Below are positions 10,974 through 20,058 of a stretch of DNA of 64,000 nucleotides, piece by piece. Each line of letters starts with the position of its first letter. The stretch's first letter is position 1. Below the pieces are notes generated by a model that was not told the origin of the DNA, did no database searches, and was given only the letters and a program-made list of their open reading frames with translations. The stretch spans positions 203,616 through 267,615 of the forward strand of contig QCGV01000001.1 in assembly GCA_003278145.1 (NCBI GenBank). The letters run 5' to 3'. A program made the position numbers and the translations under genes. The stretch is from OCS116 cluster bacterium AG-390-A19. Its GTDB lineage: Bacteria; Pseudomonadota; Alphaproteobacteria; MED-G09.

Positions 10974-11573
10974 CTCAGAGTTTAACCTATTAATAAGCTT
11001 ATTAATATCACCGTTATTCTTACTCAAAAAACTTGTAAAGGTAGATCTTTGCTCTTGTGCCATCCAAATACCTGATATTCTCATATCAAAAACTTTATTT
11101 ATACCAACTTTATTTTTTATTACCCACCAATCTATTGATATAGGTTTAGGTCTGTCATTAAATTTGACTAATGAATAAACAATATTACCTCTTTTTCCTT
11201 TATCTTCATTTTTTATTATTTGAATTTTTCCAGAAGGGTACGAAAGAAGTCTTTTTGCATAAACTTCAGAAATAAAATCCTCAATTGATTGAAAGTATTT
11301 TAAAGAATCTTGCTTATCTAAACTTTTTCTGTAAGGGCCTAATACAAAAAGGGATACCCTTTTAATATCTAAATTGTTAATAAAGATTTCTTCCAAAAAA
11401 ATTTCTTTTTTATCATTTGTAATATTAGGGTTTCCTAAGATTGATAACGCACTATTCCCAAGATTTTCAATCCATAAAGATGTTTCATTATCATTTCCAT
11501 AGAGAGGGTTAAAATTAAAAACAAAAATTAAAATTAATATTGCTATCTTTATAAATACTTTACTTTTTATCAT
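10965..11573 (-). CDS. mlaC: MlaC-like periplasmic phospholipid-binding protein
   Basis: MlaC shuttles phospholipids across the periplasm between the MlaA outer-membrane complex and the MlaFEDB inner-membrane ABC transporter. The mature part shows the MlaC/Ttg2D family pattern (KEIFLEEIFINNLDIKRVSLFVLG, then VKFNDRPKPISIDWWVIKNK and VFDMRISGIWMAQEQRSTF). I choose the internal ATG at 11573: it gives a clean signal peptide (MIKSKVFIKIAILILIFVFN), has GAG about 8 nt upstream, and overlaps the mlaA stop by only 14 bp. The track start at 11636 would add a hydrophilic leader. mlaFED are not in the window. Confidence 0.88.
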   Translation of the reverse strand: MIKSKVFIKIAILILIFVFNFNPLYGNDNETSLWIENLGNSALSILGNPNITNDKKEIFLEEIFINNLDIKRVSLFVLGPYRKSLDKQDSLKYFQSIEDFISEVYAKRLLSYPSGKIQIIKNEDKGKRGNIVYSLVKFNDRPKPISIDWWVIKNKVGINKVFDMRISGIWMAQEQRSTFTSFLSKNNGDINKLINRLNSESR

Positions 11574-12309
11574 TTTCATTCTCATAAAAATCTTCAAAAT
11601 CATCTTGGAAGATAGCTTCATCTTCTTCAAAATCACTAATAATATTTATTCCTCTACTTTGTAAGTAAATTGACTTTAGGGTAGAATAATAGTCAATGGA
11701 GGTCTCTCTTAAATTATCAATTGTATCTCCATTTCGTGATCTTTCTGATAAGGCATAAATAATAGAAGGAGAGAAACTTACTATCGTATCTTCATCTTTT
11801 ATTGCATATCTAACTGGATTTAAACCAACATCAACAATTGTTCCAAACAAGTGTCTTGATGTCCTAGGTCCAAGAAAAGGCACAACTAAGAATTGTCCTT
11901 CACCAACACCCCATATTTTAAGTGTTTTACCAAAGTCAGTATTAATTTTTTCTATACCTATATAGTTTGCAACATCAAATAATCCTATCAGACCAACTGT
12001 TGAGTTTATAAATAACCGTGTTGTTGAAAAGGTAGCTAAAGATATATTTCCTTGCGCCAAATAATTTAAAATATTAGACGGTTCATTAATATTGGATAGT
12101 ACATTAGAAATACCTATTTCAATAAAATTTGGAAGTATTCCATAAACTTTTGATGTTGGTTTTAGTAAGTTTTGATCAACTTTATCATTAAAATTATGAA
12201 TAGATCTGTTAGTTTTTTCATACTCATCACTAATATCAGCAAAAACTGTAGAATTATTTAAAAATAAAACTAAAAGAAAAAAACTTATATATTTAAGAAA
12301 ATATTTCAT
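11560..12309 (-). CDS. mlaA: MlaA/VacJ family outer-membrane lipid asymmetry protein
   Basis: MlaA removes mislocalised phospholipids from the outer leaflet of the outer membrane and passes them to MlaC, encoded next. The 249-residue protein has the family core: NRSIHNFNDKVDQNLLKP, NEPSNILNYLAQGN, RLFINSTVGLIGLFDVA, FGKTLKIWGVGEGQFLVVPFLGPRTSRH and VGLNPVRY. The N terminus is a signal peptide ending in TVFA/D, with no lipobox cysteine, so it would be cut by signal peptidase I rather than lipidated; E. coli MlaA is a lipoprotein. The C-terminal tail is extremely acidic (FEEDEAIFQDDFEDFYENE). Confidence 0.93.
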   Translation of the reverse strand: MKYFLKYISFFLLVLFLNNSTVFADISDEYEKTNRSIHNFNDKVDQNLLKPTSKVYGILPNFIEIGISNVLSNINEPSNILNYLAQGNISLATFSTTRLFINSTVGLIGLFDVANYIGIEKINTDFGKTLKIWGVGEGQFLVVPFLGPRTSRHLFGTIVDVGLNPVRYAIKDEDTIVSFSPSIIYALSERSRNGDTIDNLRETSIDYYSTLKSIYLQSRGINIISDFEEDEAIFQDDFEDFYENENDKK

Positions 12310-12358
12310 TAATTTTTAATACCCTCATGAATTTATTATATTAAAATTACATTTTTTT

Positions 12359-13153
12359 CTAGAGTTCCAATGATTTAACTCTTCTAATTATTTTTTCATG
12401 AATAGTTTTATTTGACCCTATTACAGAAGGTTTTTTTGTATTTTCTTGATTATAAATTATTTTTTTGTTGGTATGAAGGGATACATTTCCTCCAGATTCT
12501 GAAATTAATAAATCTCCTGCGGCAATATCCCAATCATTTTTTGAATTTAAAGCCATCATTGCATCAAATTCACCTGAAGCTACAAGAGCCATCCTATAAG
12601 CAATTGAATTTCTATTTTCTACATTCATTTTTGGCCAAGGCTTACTCCATGCTGGATGACTAAACATCGGTTTAAATGCCATCATTTTACATTCCTCTAA
12701 TTTTTTATATTTTGAAATTAGAACTTTCTTTTTATTTTTCCAGGATCCTTTATCTTTTTCAGCTTCAAACATTTCATCGGTTGATGGACTAAAAACAATA
12801 CCGGATATTGGTAAACCATTCTCGACAATTGCTACAGAGATTGAAAACTCTCTCTTTCCCTCTAAAAAAGCCTGTGTCCCATCTAAGGGATCAACAACAA
12901 ACGTTATTTCTTTATTTAATCTTGATTTATCATCTTCATTTTCTTCGGAAAGCCATCCAAATTCTGGATTTTCATCCTTCAAAAGTTTATTTAATAAATC
13001 GTTTATTTCAATATCTGCTTTTGATACAAGTGTTCCATCATCCTTTTTCCATTGCTCAGGATCTTTTTTAAACCATTTTAACGCTAATTTACCGGCCTTT
13101 ATTATACTTTCTTTAACAAGGTTATGTTCCGATGAAGGGTTAAACTCCTGCAA
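12359..13153 (-). CDS. cysQ: Inositol monophosphatase family protein, probably 3'(2'),5'-bisphosphate nucleotidase CysQ
   Basis: A Mg-dependent phosphatase of the FIG/IMPase superfamily (264 aa). The metal-binding signature FVVDPLDGTQAFLEGKREFS and the C-terminal motif DWDIAAGDLLISESGG are intact, as is the conserved LVSKADIEIN segment. A CysQ-like role (hydrolysing PAP, or recycling PAPS) is suggested by its position directly after pmbA, an arrangement I recall from other alphaproteobacteria. Motifs alone cannot exclude an inositol or histidinol phosphatase. Its 5' end overlaps pmbA by 14 bp. Family certain, substrate inferred. Confidence 0.85.
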   Translation of the reverse strand: MQEFNPSSEHNLVKESIIKAGKLALKWFKKDPEQWKKDDGTLVSKADIEINDLLNKLLKDENPEFGWLSEENEDDKSRLNKEITFVVDPLDGTQAFLEGKREFSISVAIVENGLPISGIVFSPSTDEMFEAEKDKGSWKNKKKVLISKYKKLEECKMMAFKPMFSHPAWSKPWPKMNVENRNSIAYRMALVASGEFDAMMALNSKNDWDIAAGDLLISESGGNVSLHTNKKIIYNQENTKKPSVIGSNKTIHEKIIRRVKSLEL

Positions 13154-14474
13154 TGGTCATTCCTTCAATTGCCAATGTTGGGGAGTTAATTGAGTATAAA
13201 AACTCTAAATCATTAGAGATTAATATTTTTTTAAACATATTATTTAAATTATCAGCAATTGTTACCTCATTTATTGGGAATGATATTTTTCCATTCTCAA
13301 TTTTAAAGCCTGAGGCTCCTCTACTATAATCTCCTGTAATCAAATTTACACCTTGTCCAATTAAATCGGTTACATAAAAACCATTATTTACTTCACTAAG
13401 GATTTGCTCAGTAGATTTATTTCCATTATCGATAAATAAATTTGTATGACTTGGTGTTGGTGGTGATGAAACCCCTCTAGATGCTCTAGAATTGGAGGTC
13501 ATGCCAAGTTGTTTTGATGTTGTAGTATCTAGCAGCCAATTTTTTAAAACTCCATTTTTAACAAGACTTAGTTCGTTCATGGAACAACCCTCATCATCAA
13601 ATGGCTTTGATGATAAACCTTTTATTATTAGTGGGTTATCTATGATATTAATTTCTTTATGAAAAATTTTATGATTTAGTTTTTCTTTTAAGAAACTCGA
13701 CCCTCTCACTATTGAAGATCCATTAACTAGAGAAGCAAAATGCGCAAGTATTGTTCTAGCTACTCTTGGGTGAAAAACCACATCTAACTTGCACGTTTTA
13801 ATTTTTTTTGGATTACATTTAGATAGGGTATTTTCTGCAGCTTTTTTTCCAATTTCTGAAGGTCTTTTTAGATCACTGAAAAATACTTTTGAGTCAAAAT
13901 CATAATCAGTTTGCATATTACTATCACTACCAGCAATAACTGAACAAGATGCAGAAAAATTACTTTTTTTATAACCATTTGAAAAACCCGCAGAGGTTGC
14001 TAGATAAATTGATGATTTGCTTTGTGATGCTGACGCCCCATTTGAGTTATTTATTCCCTTAACTTCTAGAGAATTATTCTCAATATCGAGTGCAATCTCT
14101 TTTAATTTGTCAGCATTTAAATCAGTATTATCATATAAATCTAGATCAGGAATTTTTGTAGATGTTTCATGAGCTAGCTCTGGAAGAGGGTCTTCAGGAG
14201 TTAATTTTGTCATTTCAATAACTCGATCAATTGTTTCACTAATTGAGTCCTTGTTGAAATTATTAGTTGAAGTTATAGCATTTTTTTTCCCAATAAATGT
14301 TCTTAAACCAAGGACTTGGGTCTCAGATTGTTCTATTTCTTCTATTTTACCTAGCCTACAGCTAATATTCCTAGAAGTATTTTCAAAAATAACCACATCA
14401 GAAAAATCAACTCCTTTTATTAGAGCTTTTTCAATGACCTCTTCAGCTAGTAGTTGATTGTTTTCTTTCTTCAT
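13140..14474 (-). CDS. pmbA: TldE/PmbA, partner subunit of the TldD/TldE protease
   Basis: PmbA (TldE) forms a heterodimer with TldD; the pair degrades unfolded peptides and matures some modified peptides. The 444-residue protein has the U62 family fold with RTFIGKKNAITSTNNF near the N terminus, KCNPKKIKTCKLDVVFHPRVA in the centre, and FYVTDLIGQGVNLITGDYSRGASGF near the C terminus. As expected for TldE it lacks the HExxxH zinc motif, which is in the window's TldD (54179-55597). It lies between mutY (12 bp upstream) and cysQ (14 bp overlap). No precursor peptide gene is visible nearby. Confidence 0.93.
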   Translation of the reverse strand: MKKENNQLLAEEVIEKALIKGVDFSDVVIFENTSRNISCRLGKIEEIEQSETQVLGLRTFIGKKNAITSTNNFNKDSISETIDRVIEMTKLTPEDPLPELAHETSTKIPDLDLYDNTDLNADKLKEIALDIENNSLEVKGINNSNGASASQSKSSIYLATSAGFSNGYKKSNFSASCSVIAGSDSNMQTDYDFDSKVFFSDLKRPSEIGKKAAENTLSKCNPKKIKTCKLDVVFHPRVARTILAHFASLVNGSSIVRGSSFLKEKLNHKIFHKEINIIDNPLIIKGLSSKPFDDEGCSMNELSLVKNGVLKNWLLDTTTSKQLGMTSNSRASRGVSSPPTPSHTNLFIDNGNKSTEQILSEVNNGFYVTDLIGQGVNLITGDYSRGASGFKIENGKISFPINEVTIADNLNNMFKKILISNDLEFLYSINSPTLAIEGMTIAGV

Positions 14475-14486
14475 TTTCTGAGAATT

Positions 14487-15527
14487 TTATTTTTCCATTA
14501 CTTTTTGATAAACTTTTTTCATTAGAGTAGGTAATCCTAAATTTTTAATCTCACTCATACTAACCCACATACCATCTAAATTACTTTTATTGAATTTATT
14601 TTTTTCATATATAGTTAGTATAAGTTTAAAATGAGAAAACTCATGAGTTACTTTTTTTTTCAATTTTTTAGCATTTTTTATAGATAGAATTTTTTTATCA
14701 TTTTCATTTATTCGATGTTTTGACCAATTATAGGAAGGAAATTCTAGCATTCCAGCAAGAAGACCATTATCCTCTCTTCTTTTTAACAAAACTTGATTAT
14801 TTGTATTTTTTATCCAAAATACAATTCCCTCTCTTATTGGCTTATTAATTTTTTTAATTTTTTTAGGAATTTTATTAACTGCATTTTTCTTTTTTGTATT
14901 ACAGAATTTTTCTATTGGACAAATACTACAAAGAGGATCTTTTGGTATGCATATTAAGGATCCTATATCCATCAATGCTTGAATATAATCACCGTTATTT
15001 AATTCCGGGGTAAGTTTTTCTGCATTCTTTTTTATTTCTTTTTTTATCTCCTTAATAGGCTTTTTTAGATAAAAAATTCTTGCAATTACTCTTTCAATAT
15101 TAGAATCAACTACGGTATCTTGCTCATTTTTTGTAATAGCTCTTATTGCAGATGCTGTATACTCGCCAATTCCTGGGAGTTTAATTATTTCATCCTTCTT
15201 TAAAGGAAAAACTCCACCAAATTGTTCGCTTACAATTTTAGAGGTTAAGTGAAGGTTTCTTGCTCTTCTATAGTAACCAAGCCCAGACCAAAAATCCAAA
15301 ACTTCATTAATATTGGTAGAAGCTAGTTTTTTAATATTCGGCCATTTTTTTATAAATTTTTCATAATATGGAATTACTGTTTGAACAGTTGTTTGTTGAA
15401 GCATAACTTCCGAAATCCATATTTTGTAAGGATCTTTTTTTTCATTTTTTTTATATCTCCATGGAAGATCCCTTTTATTTAGGCTATACCAATTAAGAAC
15501 ATTTTTAGAAAAATCTGTGTAATCCAT
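14487..15527 (-). CDS. mutY: A/G-specific adenine glycosylase MutY
   Basis: MutY excises adenine mispaired with 8-oxoguanine. It has the helix-hairpin-helix LPGIGEYTASAIRAI, the catalytic-region motif TVVDSNIERVIAR, the adenine-site motif SEVMLQQTTVQTV, and a [4Fe-4S] cluster CxxxxxxCxxCxxxxxC in ICIPKDPLCSICPIEKFC. The C-terminal NUDIX-like domain (FWIKNTNNQVLLKRREDNGL) reads the 8-oxoG side. The track ORF begins at 15587, but the ATG at 15527 (MDYTDFSKNVLNWY) has AAGG upstream and matches where the family begins; the extra 20 residues look untranslated. It is divergent from dciA with only 26 bp between starts. Confidence 0.94.
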   Translation of the reverse strand: MDYTDFSKNVLNWYSLNKRDLPWRYKKNEKKDPYKIWISEVMLQQTTVQTVIPYYEKFIKKWPNIKKLASTNINEVLDFWSGLGYYRRARNLHLTSKIVSEQFGGVFPLKKDEIIKLPGIGEYTASAIRAITKNEQDTVVDSNIERVIARIFYLKKPIKEIKKEIKKNAEKLTPELNNGDYIQALMDIGSLICIPKDPLCSICPIEKFCNTKKKNAVNKIPKKIKKINKPIREGIVFWIKNTNNQVLLKRREDNGLLAGMLEFPSYNWSKHRINENDKKILSIKNAKKLKKKVTHEFSHFKLILTIYEKNKFNKSNLDGMWVSMSEIKNLGLPTLMKKVYQKVMEK

Positions 15528-15553
15528 TGAAACCTTTTTGAGATATATACAAA

Positions 15554-16030
15554 TTGAATAAACATAATAAACAATTAAAAGCTGCAACGCAATTAGGCTG
15601 GTATGTAAACAAAATTACAAAGTCTTTTTTTAATAAACAGGGTTTTGCTCAAAATTATATAATTGAAAACTGGGAATCTATTGTTGGCAAAGCCTTTTCT
15701 GAAAAATCATTACCAATTAAGTTACATATTGAAAAAGTTGGAGGATATCTTGTTATAGCATGCGATGGATCTACAGCTTTAGAATTAGAGTATTTGAAAG
15801 AAGAAATAATTAAAAAAATTAATTCATATTATGGTTTTGCAGCTGTTAGTCGGATAAAATTTCAGAATATACCGATTCAAGACATTAAAAAAAATGACAA
15901 TCTAAAGACTGATAAAATTGATCAATTTAATACAAATAATGAAAATATGGAGGACGATTCCCTGTCAAATTTTGAAAAGGCTATCTTAAAATTACAAAAA
16001 TCCATTATTAATAAAAAAAATGATTTATAA
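15554..16030 (+). CDS. DUF721/DciA-like protein
   Basis: A 158-residue DUF721 protein. Its N-terminal half (NYIIENWESIVGKAFSEKSLPIKL, then GGYLVIACDGSTALELEYLKEEII) matches the DciA family, which loads the replicative helicase DnaB in bacteria lacking DnaC/DnaI. The C-terminal tail is low complexity and charged. The only usable start is TTG at 15554. In alphaproteobacteria this gene commonly lies between mutY and dsbA/smc, as here. Family membership is fairly secure; the helicase-loading role is inferred from studied DciA proteins. Confidence 0.83.
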   Translation: MNKHNKQLKAATQLGWYVNKITKSFFNKQGFAQNYIIENWESIVGKAFSEKSLPIKLHIEKVGGYLVIACDGSTALELEYLKEEIIKKINSYYGFAAVSRIKFQNIPIQDIKKNDNLKTDKIDQFNTNNENMEDDSLSNFEKAILKLQKSIINKKNDL

Positions 16031-16064
16031 TAAGTAAACGACTCACTTTTAGGATATTAATAAT

Positions 16065-16718
16065 ATGAATAAAAAAAATATTTTTTTAATAACATCAGCA
16101 TCTGCCATAGTAATTATTCTAGTTATGCTGTTTTCCAGTCTAAATAACGACTCTCAACTGATAGAAAAAAATTTTCAGAATATTCAAAATATACCTAGCT
16201 CATCTTTTGGGGTTGAAAGAGATTTAGAGGGGGATCATATAATTAGTGTCGGTAACCCCAAGAATACAATTATTGAATATGCATCAATGACATGTCCTCA
16301 TTGTTCAGATTTTCACGGAACTGTTTTTCCAAAGATAAAAAAGGAATTAATTGATACAGGTAAAGTAAAATATACTTTCAGAGATTTTCCTCTCGATCCT
16401 TTTGCTATGGCCGGTACTTTGATTGCTAACTGTGTGTCAGAAGATAAGTATTTTGATGTAATAAATGTCCTTTTGAGGACCCAACAAAAATGGATTGAAA
16501 GAGGCTATGAAGGACTAATATCTATAGCAAAGAATTTTGGCCTTTCACTTGATGAAACCGAACAATGTTTGAGGAATAAGGAATTAATTAATCTAATAGA
16601 AGCTAATATGAGCTTAGCGAGTAATAGTTTTGGTATAACCGGGACACCTTCAGTTTTTGTTAATGGTAAAAAAATTCAGCCTTTAGAATATGAAAATATT
16701 CTTAATGAAATAAGATAA
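16065..16718 (+). CDS. DsbA-family thioredoxin-like thiol-disulfide oxidoreductase
   Basis: A membrane-anchored or exported oxidoreductase of 217 residues. An N-terminal hydrophobic segment (about residues 5-25) precedes a DsbA/BdbD domain with the redox motif CPHC in EYASMTCPHCSDFHG and a cis-proline loop GITGTPSVFVNGKK. It would introduce or isomerise disulfides in periplasmic proteins. The same class of gene sits before smc in many alphaproteobacteria. It ends 10 bp before smc. No DsbB-like partner is encoded nearby. Confidence 0.9.
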   Translation: MNKKNIFLITSASAIVIILVMLFSSLNNDSQLIEKNFQNIQNIPSSSFGVERDLEGDHIISVGNPKNTIIEYASMTCPHCSDFHGTVFPKIKKELIDTGKVKYTFRDFPLDPFAMAGTLIANCVSEDKYFDVINVLLRTQQKWIERGYEGLISIAKNFGLSLDETEQCLRNKELINLIEANMSLASNSFGITGTPSVFVNGKKIQPLEYENILNEIR

Positions 16719-16728
16719 AGGAAAAAAA

Positions 16729-19700
16729 TTGGATTTTAAGAAATTACGTATTTCAAATTTTAAATCGTTTGTAGATCCTGTTGAGATTAATATAAATGAT
16801 GGATTGACTGGTGTTGTCGGTCCAAATGGTTGTGGGAAATCAAATCTTGTAGAAGCATTAAGATGGGTTATGGGTGAAACCTCATATAAGTCAATGCGAA
16901 CAGATACTATGGATGATGTTATTTTTTCTGGAACTGAGAATAGGCCAGCGAGAAATTTTGCAGAAGTTTCCTTATTTCTCGATAATAAAGAGAGAAGTGC
17001 CCCAAAAGATTATAATACTGAAGATAACATAGAAATAATTAGGAGGATTGAGAGGGAATCTGGGTCTGCCTATAAGGTTAATGGAAAGGATATTAGAGCA
17101 AGAGATATACAAATGTTTTTTGCTGATGTGTCTACTGGGGCAAGATCACCATCGCTTGTTCGTCAAGGTCAAATTGATGAGTTAATTAGTCAAAAACCTG
17201 AACAAAGAAGAAAAATATTAGAAGAAGCTGCCGGAATTTCAGGATTTCATGTTAGACGACATGAAGCAGAATTGAGACTAAATGCTGCAAATAATAATAT
17301 TGATCGATTAGATGACGTTTTGAAAGAATTATCTTCTCAAATAAGGTCTTTAAGAAAACAGGCTAGGGAAGCTGCAAGATACAAATCATTATCTGATGAG
17401 ATTCGTAATGCTCAGGCTATTGTTTTAGCAGTAAAGTTAGAACTTATTAGCGAAGAATTGGAAGACTCAAATAAAAAATTTAATGAAGCAAAACAAAATC
17501 ATCAAGAAACTATTAATTCTCTGTCAAAAATTAATACTGAAGAAATTAAATTAGTTGATGAATTAACACCTCTAAAAGAAAAATCTTCTTCAGATGCTGC
17601 TAAATTTCAAAGACTGATAATTGAGATGGAGGGATTAGATAAAGAGTTGCTGAGACAAGAACAGAGAGTAATTGAGCTAGATGAGTTTATATTATCGACC
17701 ACTTCTCAACTAGAAAGAGAGAATGAAATTTTAAGAGATTTAAAAAATTCTCTTTCAACACATGTCAATACTGAAGAAAAAATTAAGAGAAAAAATGAAA
17801 TTCAGTTTCAAATCGATGAAAACCTATCCTTACTTAAATTGAATAATGAAAAAATTAGCAATTATTCTTCTAATTACTCTCAAAAAGATAATTTAGAAAA
17901 AATTATAGAGTCTGATAAAGGAACCATAGACTCTATTTTATCACAAATTAAAAGGGAAAAAGATTATCTCGATAATTTTAATAACTCACCGAAAAGTGAA
18001 AATAATCCAGAAAAGTTGTCAGAAAGAATAAATGAAATTAAAGATTTAATTAATACTAAAAAAGATGAGTTTGATCATAATGAAGATCTTATTAGCAATA
18101 TGGTTGATCTTTATTCCCAAAGAAATGCATTACAAAAATTACTTGGGTCTAGTTTAGAGGTTAAAAATTCATTAATTGATAAATTAGAAGTTGCACCAGG
18201 GTATGAAAATGCATTGGATGCTTTATTGGGTGATGAATTGTATTACTCAGTTGATGATGATCAGCCTATTCATTGGAGATTTTTAGAAGATTTTCATGAA
18301 GAATTACCGTTACCGAATAATTCTGAACCTCTTTCAAACTTTATCAAAGGCTCTAGCGTAGTAAACAGAAGGTTGAAGCAAACAGGACTTGTAAAAAAAG
18401 AGGACGGACCTAGATTAATGGTGGATTTAAATTTTGGACAAAGACTGGTTTCTAAAGATGGTGATTTATGGCGATGGGATGGCTTAGTTGTTTCATCAAC
18501 TTCATCAAGCTCAGCAGCAAAAAGACTTCAACAAAGGAATAAATTAGATGAAATTAGTCAGTCTATCAAAGATTTTGAGATTAAATATGAGGGTATTGAA
18601 AAGCTTCGTAAAACAAGTAAAGACATTCAGGAGTCAATTACAAATTTAAAAATAGATTTGGACAGGATAAATACTCTAATTAATACAAAAGAGAATAACG
18701 AAAAAAAAATAATCAAATCTAGGAGCGAATTATTATCATTAAACAAAAGACTCGACGATTTTAATGCTAAAAATGAGGATAATTATAAACAACTAGAAGA
18801 AATTAATAGTTCTATTAATAGTCTTGAGGTTGAGTGCGGAGGTATTGAAAATCTTCGTAAAATTAGTGAGGAAAATCAAGAAATAATTACTTCTCTTAAA
18901 ATTGAGTTAGATAGAATTAACAATGAAATTGAAAATAAAGGTGATATTGAAAAAAAAATTCCTCGCACAATTGCCCTTATATCTTCTCTTGAAGAACGCA
19001 TTAAGAATTTCCAAAATGAGAAGAGTAATTACATTAATCCTCCAGAGGAAATTGAGAAAAAGAAAAATACCTTAAGTTCTCTCATTGAGGAAGCAAGGGT
19101 AAATAAATTAAATTCTGAGGATAAACTTAGTAATTTAGAAAAAAAAATTAACAACATTAGAACACAACAAAGAGAAGTTACTGAGCAAGAAGCACAACAT
19201 AGGGAGACTGAAGCAAGGCTTGAAACTTTGCTTCAAAATAATCAGGAAAAAAAAGAGGAAATAACGATCCAGATTGAAAGAGATTTAAAATTAAATAATA
19301 GCCAGTTACTAAAATTGGTTAATTTTAGTGATGATAACCCAAGACCTGATGAGATAACAGCTGAACAAAATTTTGAGAAGTTTAAGAATGAAAGAGAAGT
19401 ATTGGGTGGTGTAAATTTAAGAGCTGATGATGAACTCAAAGAGGTTCAAGATAGATTTGATGAAACTAAATCTGAAAAAGAGGATTTAGATGCTGCAATA
19501 TCGAAATTAAAAAAAGGAATTTCAGGATTAAATCAGGAAAGTAGAGACAGGATGAAATTAGCCTTCAATGAAGTTAATGATAAATTTCAAAATGTTTTCA
19601 AGAAACTCTTTGGTGGAGGTCATGCAGAATTGAATTTTGTTGACTCTGACGACCCATTGGAGGCTGGCCTGGAGATGTTAGCTCAACCGCCAGGCAAAAA

Positions 19701-20028
19701 ACTAAAATCCATGGAGTCATTATCTGGAGGTGAAAAAGCTCTTACAGCTATATCCCTGATTTTCGCAGTTTTTCTGACAAACCCTTCCCCTATTTGTGTT
19801 TTAGATGAGGTTGATGCACCATTAGATGATGCTAATGTTGAGAGATTTTGCGATCTTATTGAGGAGATGTCCAAGAGTGTTAATACAAGATTTCTTATTA
19901 TTACTCATCATGCATTGACAATGTCACGTATGGACCGCCTTTTCGGTGTAACTATGCAAGAAAAGGGAATAAGTAAGCTAGTTTCAGTTGATTTAAAAAC
20001 TGCAGAAAAATTTCGAAAATTAGCTTAA
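16729..20028 (+). CDS. smc: Chromosome segregation protein SMC
   Basis: SMC is the ATPase of the condensin-like ScpAB-SMC complex. The start is TTG at 16729, preceded by AAAGGA. The head ATPase is complete: Walker A GPNGCGKSNLVEALRW near the N terminus, the signature ESLSGGEKALTAISLIFAV and Walker B CVLDEVDAPLDDANVERF near the C terminus. The hinge lies around residues 485-600 (LEVAPGYENALDALLGDEL onward), flanked by two long coiled coils. At 1099 residues it is slightly shorter than the 1150-1200 typical of the family. The C-terminal arm contains an internal repeat of 83 codons, listed separately. Confidence 0.97.
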   Translation: MDFKKLRISNFKSFVDPVEININDGLTGVVGPNGCGKSNLVEALRWVMGETSYKSMRTDTMDDVIFSGTENRPARNFAEVSLFLDNKERSAPKDYNTEDNIEIIRRIERESGSAYKVNGKDIRARDIQMFFADVSTGARSPSLVRQGQIDELISQKPEQRRKILEEAAGISGFHVRRHEAELRLNAANNNIDRLDDVLKELSSQIRSLRKQAREAARYKSLSDEIRNAQAIVLAVKLELISEELEDSNKKFNEAKQNHQETINSLSKINTEEIKLVDELTPLKEKSSSDAAKFQRLIIEMEGLDKELLRQEQRVIELDEFILSTTSQLERENEILRDLKNSLSTHVNTEEKIKRKNEIQFQIDENLSLLKLNNEKISNYSSNYSQKDNLEKIIESDKGTIDSILSQIKREKDYLDNFNNSPKSENNPEKLSERINEIKDLINTKKDEFDHNEDLISNMVDLYSQRNALQKLLGSSLEVKNSLIDKLEVAPGYENALDALLGDELYYSVDDDQPIHWRFLEDFHEELPLPNNSEPLSNFIKGSSVVNRRLKQTGLVKKEDGPRLMVDLNFGQRLVSKDGDLWRWDGLVVSSTSSSSAAKRLQQRNKLDEISQSIKDFEIKYEGIEKLRKTSKDIQESITNLKIDLDRINTLINTKENNEKKIIKSRSELLSLNKRLDDFNAKNEDNYKQLEEINSSINSLEVECGGIENLRKISEENQEIITSLKIELDRINNEIENKGDIEKKIPRTIALISSLEERIKNFQNEKSNYINPPEEIEKKKNTLSSLIEEARVNKLNSEDKLSNLEKKINNIRTQQREVTEQEAQHRETEARLETLLQNNQEKKEEITIQIERDLKLNNSQLLKLVNFSDDNPRPDEITAEQNFEKFKNEREVLGGVNLRADDELKEVQDRFDETKSEKEDLDAAISKLKKGISGLNQESRDRMKLAFNEVNDKFQNVFKKLFGGGHAELNFVDSDDPLEAGLEMLAQPPGKKLKSMESLSGGEKALTAISLIFAVFLTNPSPICVLDEVDAPLDDANVERFCDLIEEMSKSVNTRFLIITHHALTMSRMDRLFGVTMQEKGISKLVSVDLKTAEKFRKLA
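18592..19089 (+). repeat. Internal 249 bp (83-codon) duplication in the SMC coiled coil
   Basis: GIEKLRKTSKDIQESI..LKIDLDRIN (from 18592) recurs as GIENLRKISEENQEII..LKIELDRIN (from 18841), exactly 249 bp later. The register continues into a weaker match (NEKKIIKSRSELLSL / IEKKIPRTIALISSL). The DNA is diverged but alignable, e.g. GGTATTGAAAAGCTTCGTAA versus GGTATTGAAAATCTTCGTAA. Both units lie in the C-terminal arm just after the hinge. 83 residues is not a multiple of 7 but is close to 12 heptads less one residue. Confidence 0.75.
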
Positions 20029-20058
20029 AGTTGAAAAAGATTATTTAAGGTAAAAGTT

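Noticed and set aside
15528-15587. 20-residue N-terminal extension of mutY in the ORF track
   Set aside because: The ATG at 15527 has a ribosome site and matches the family start; the extension would overlap the dciA start.
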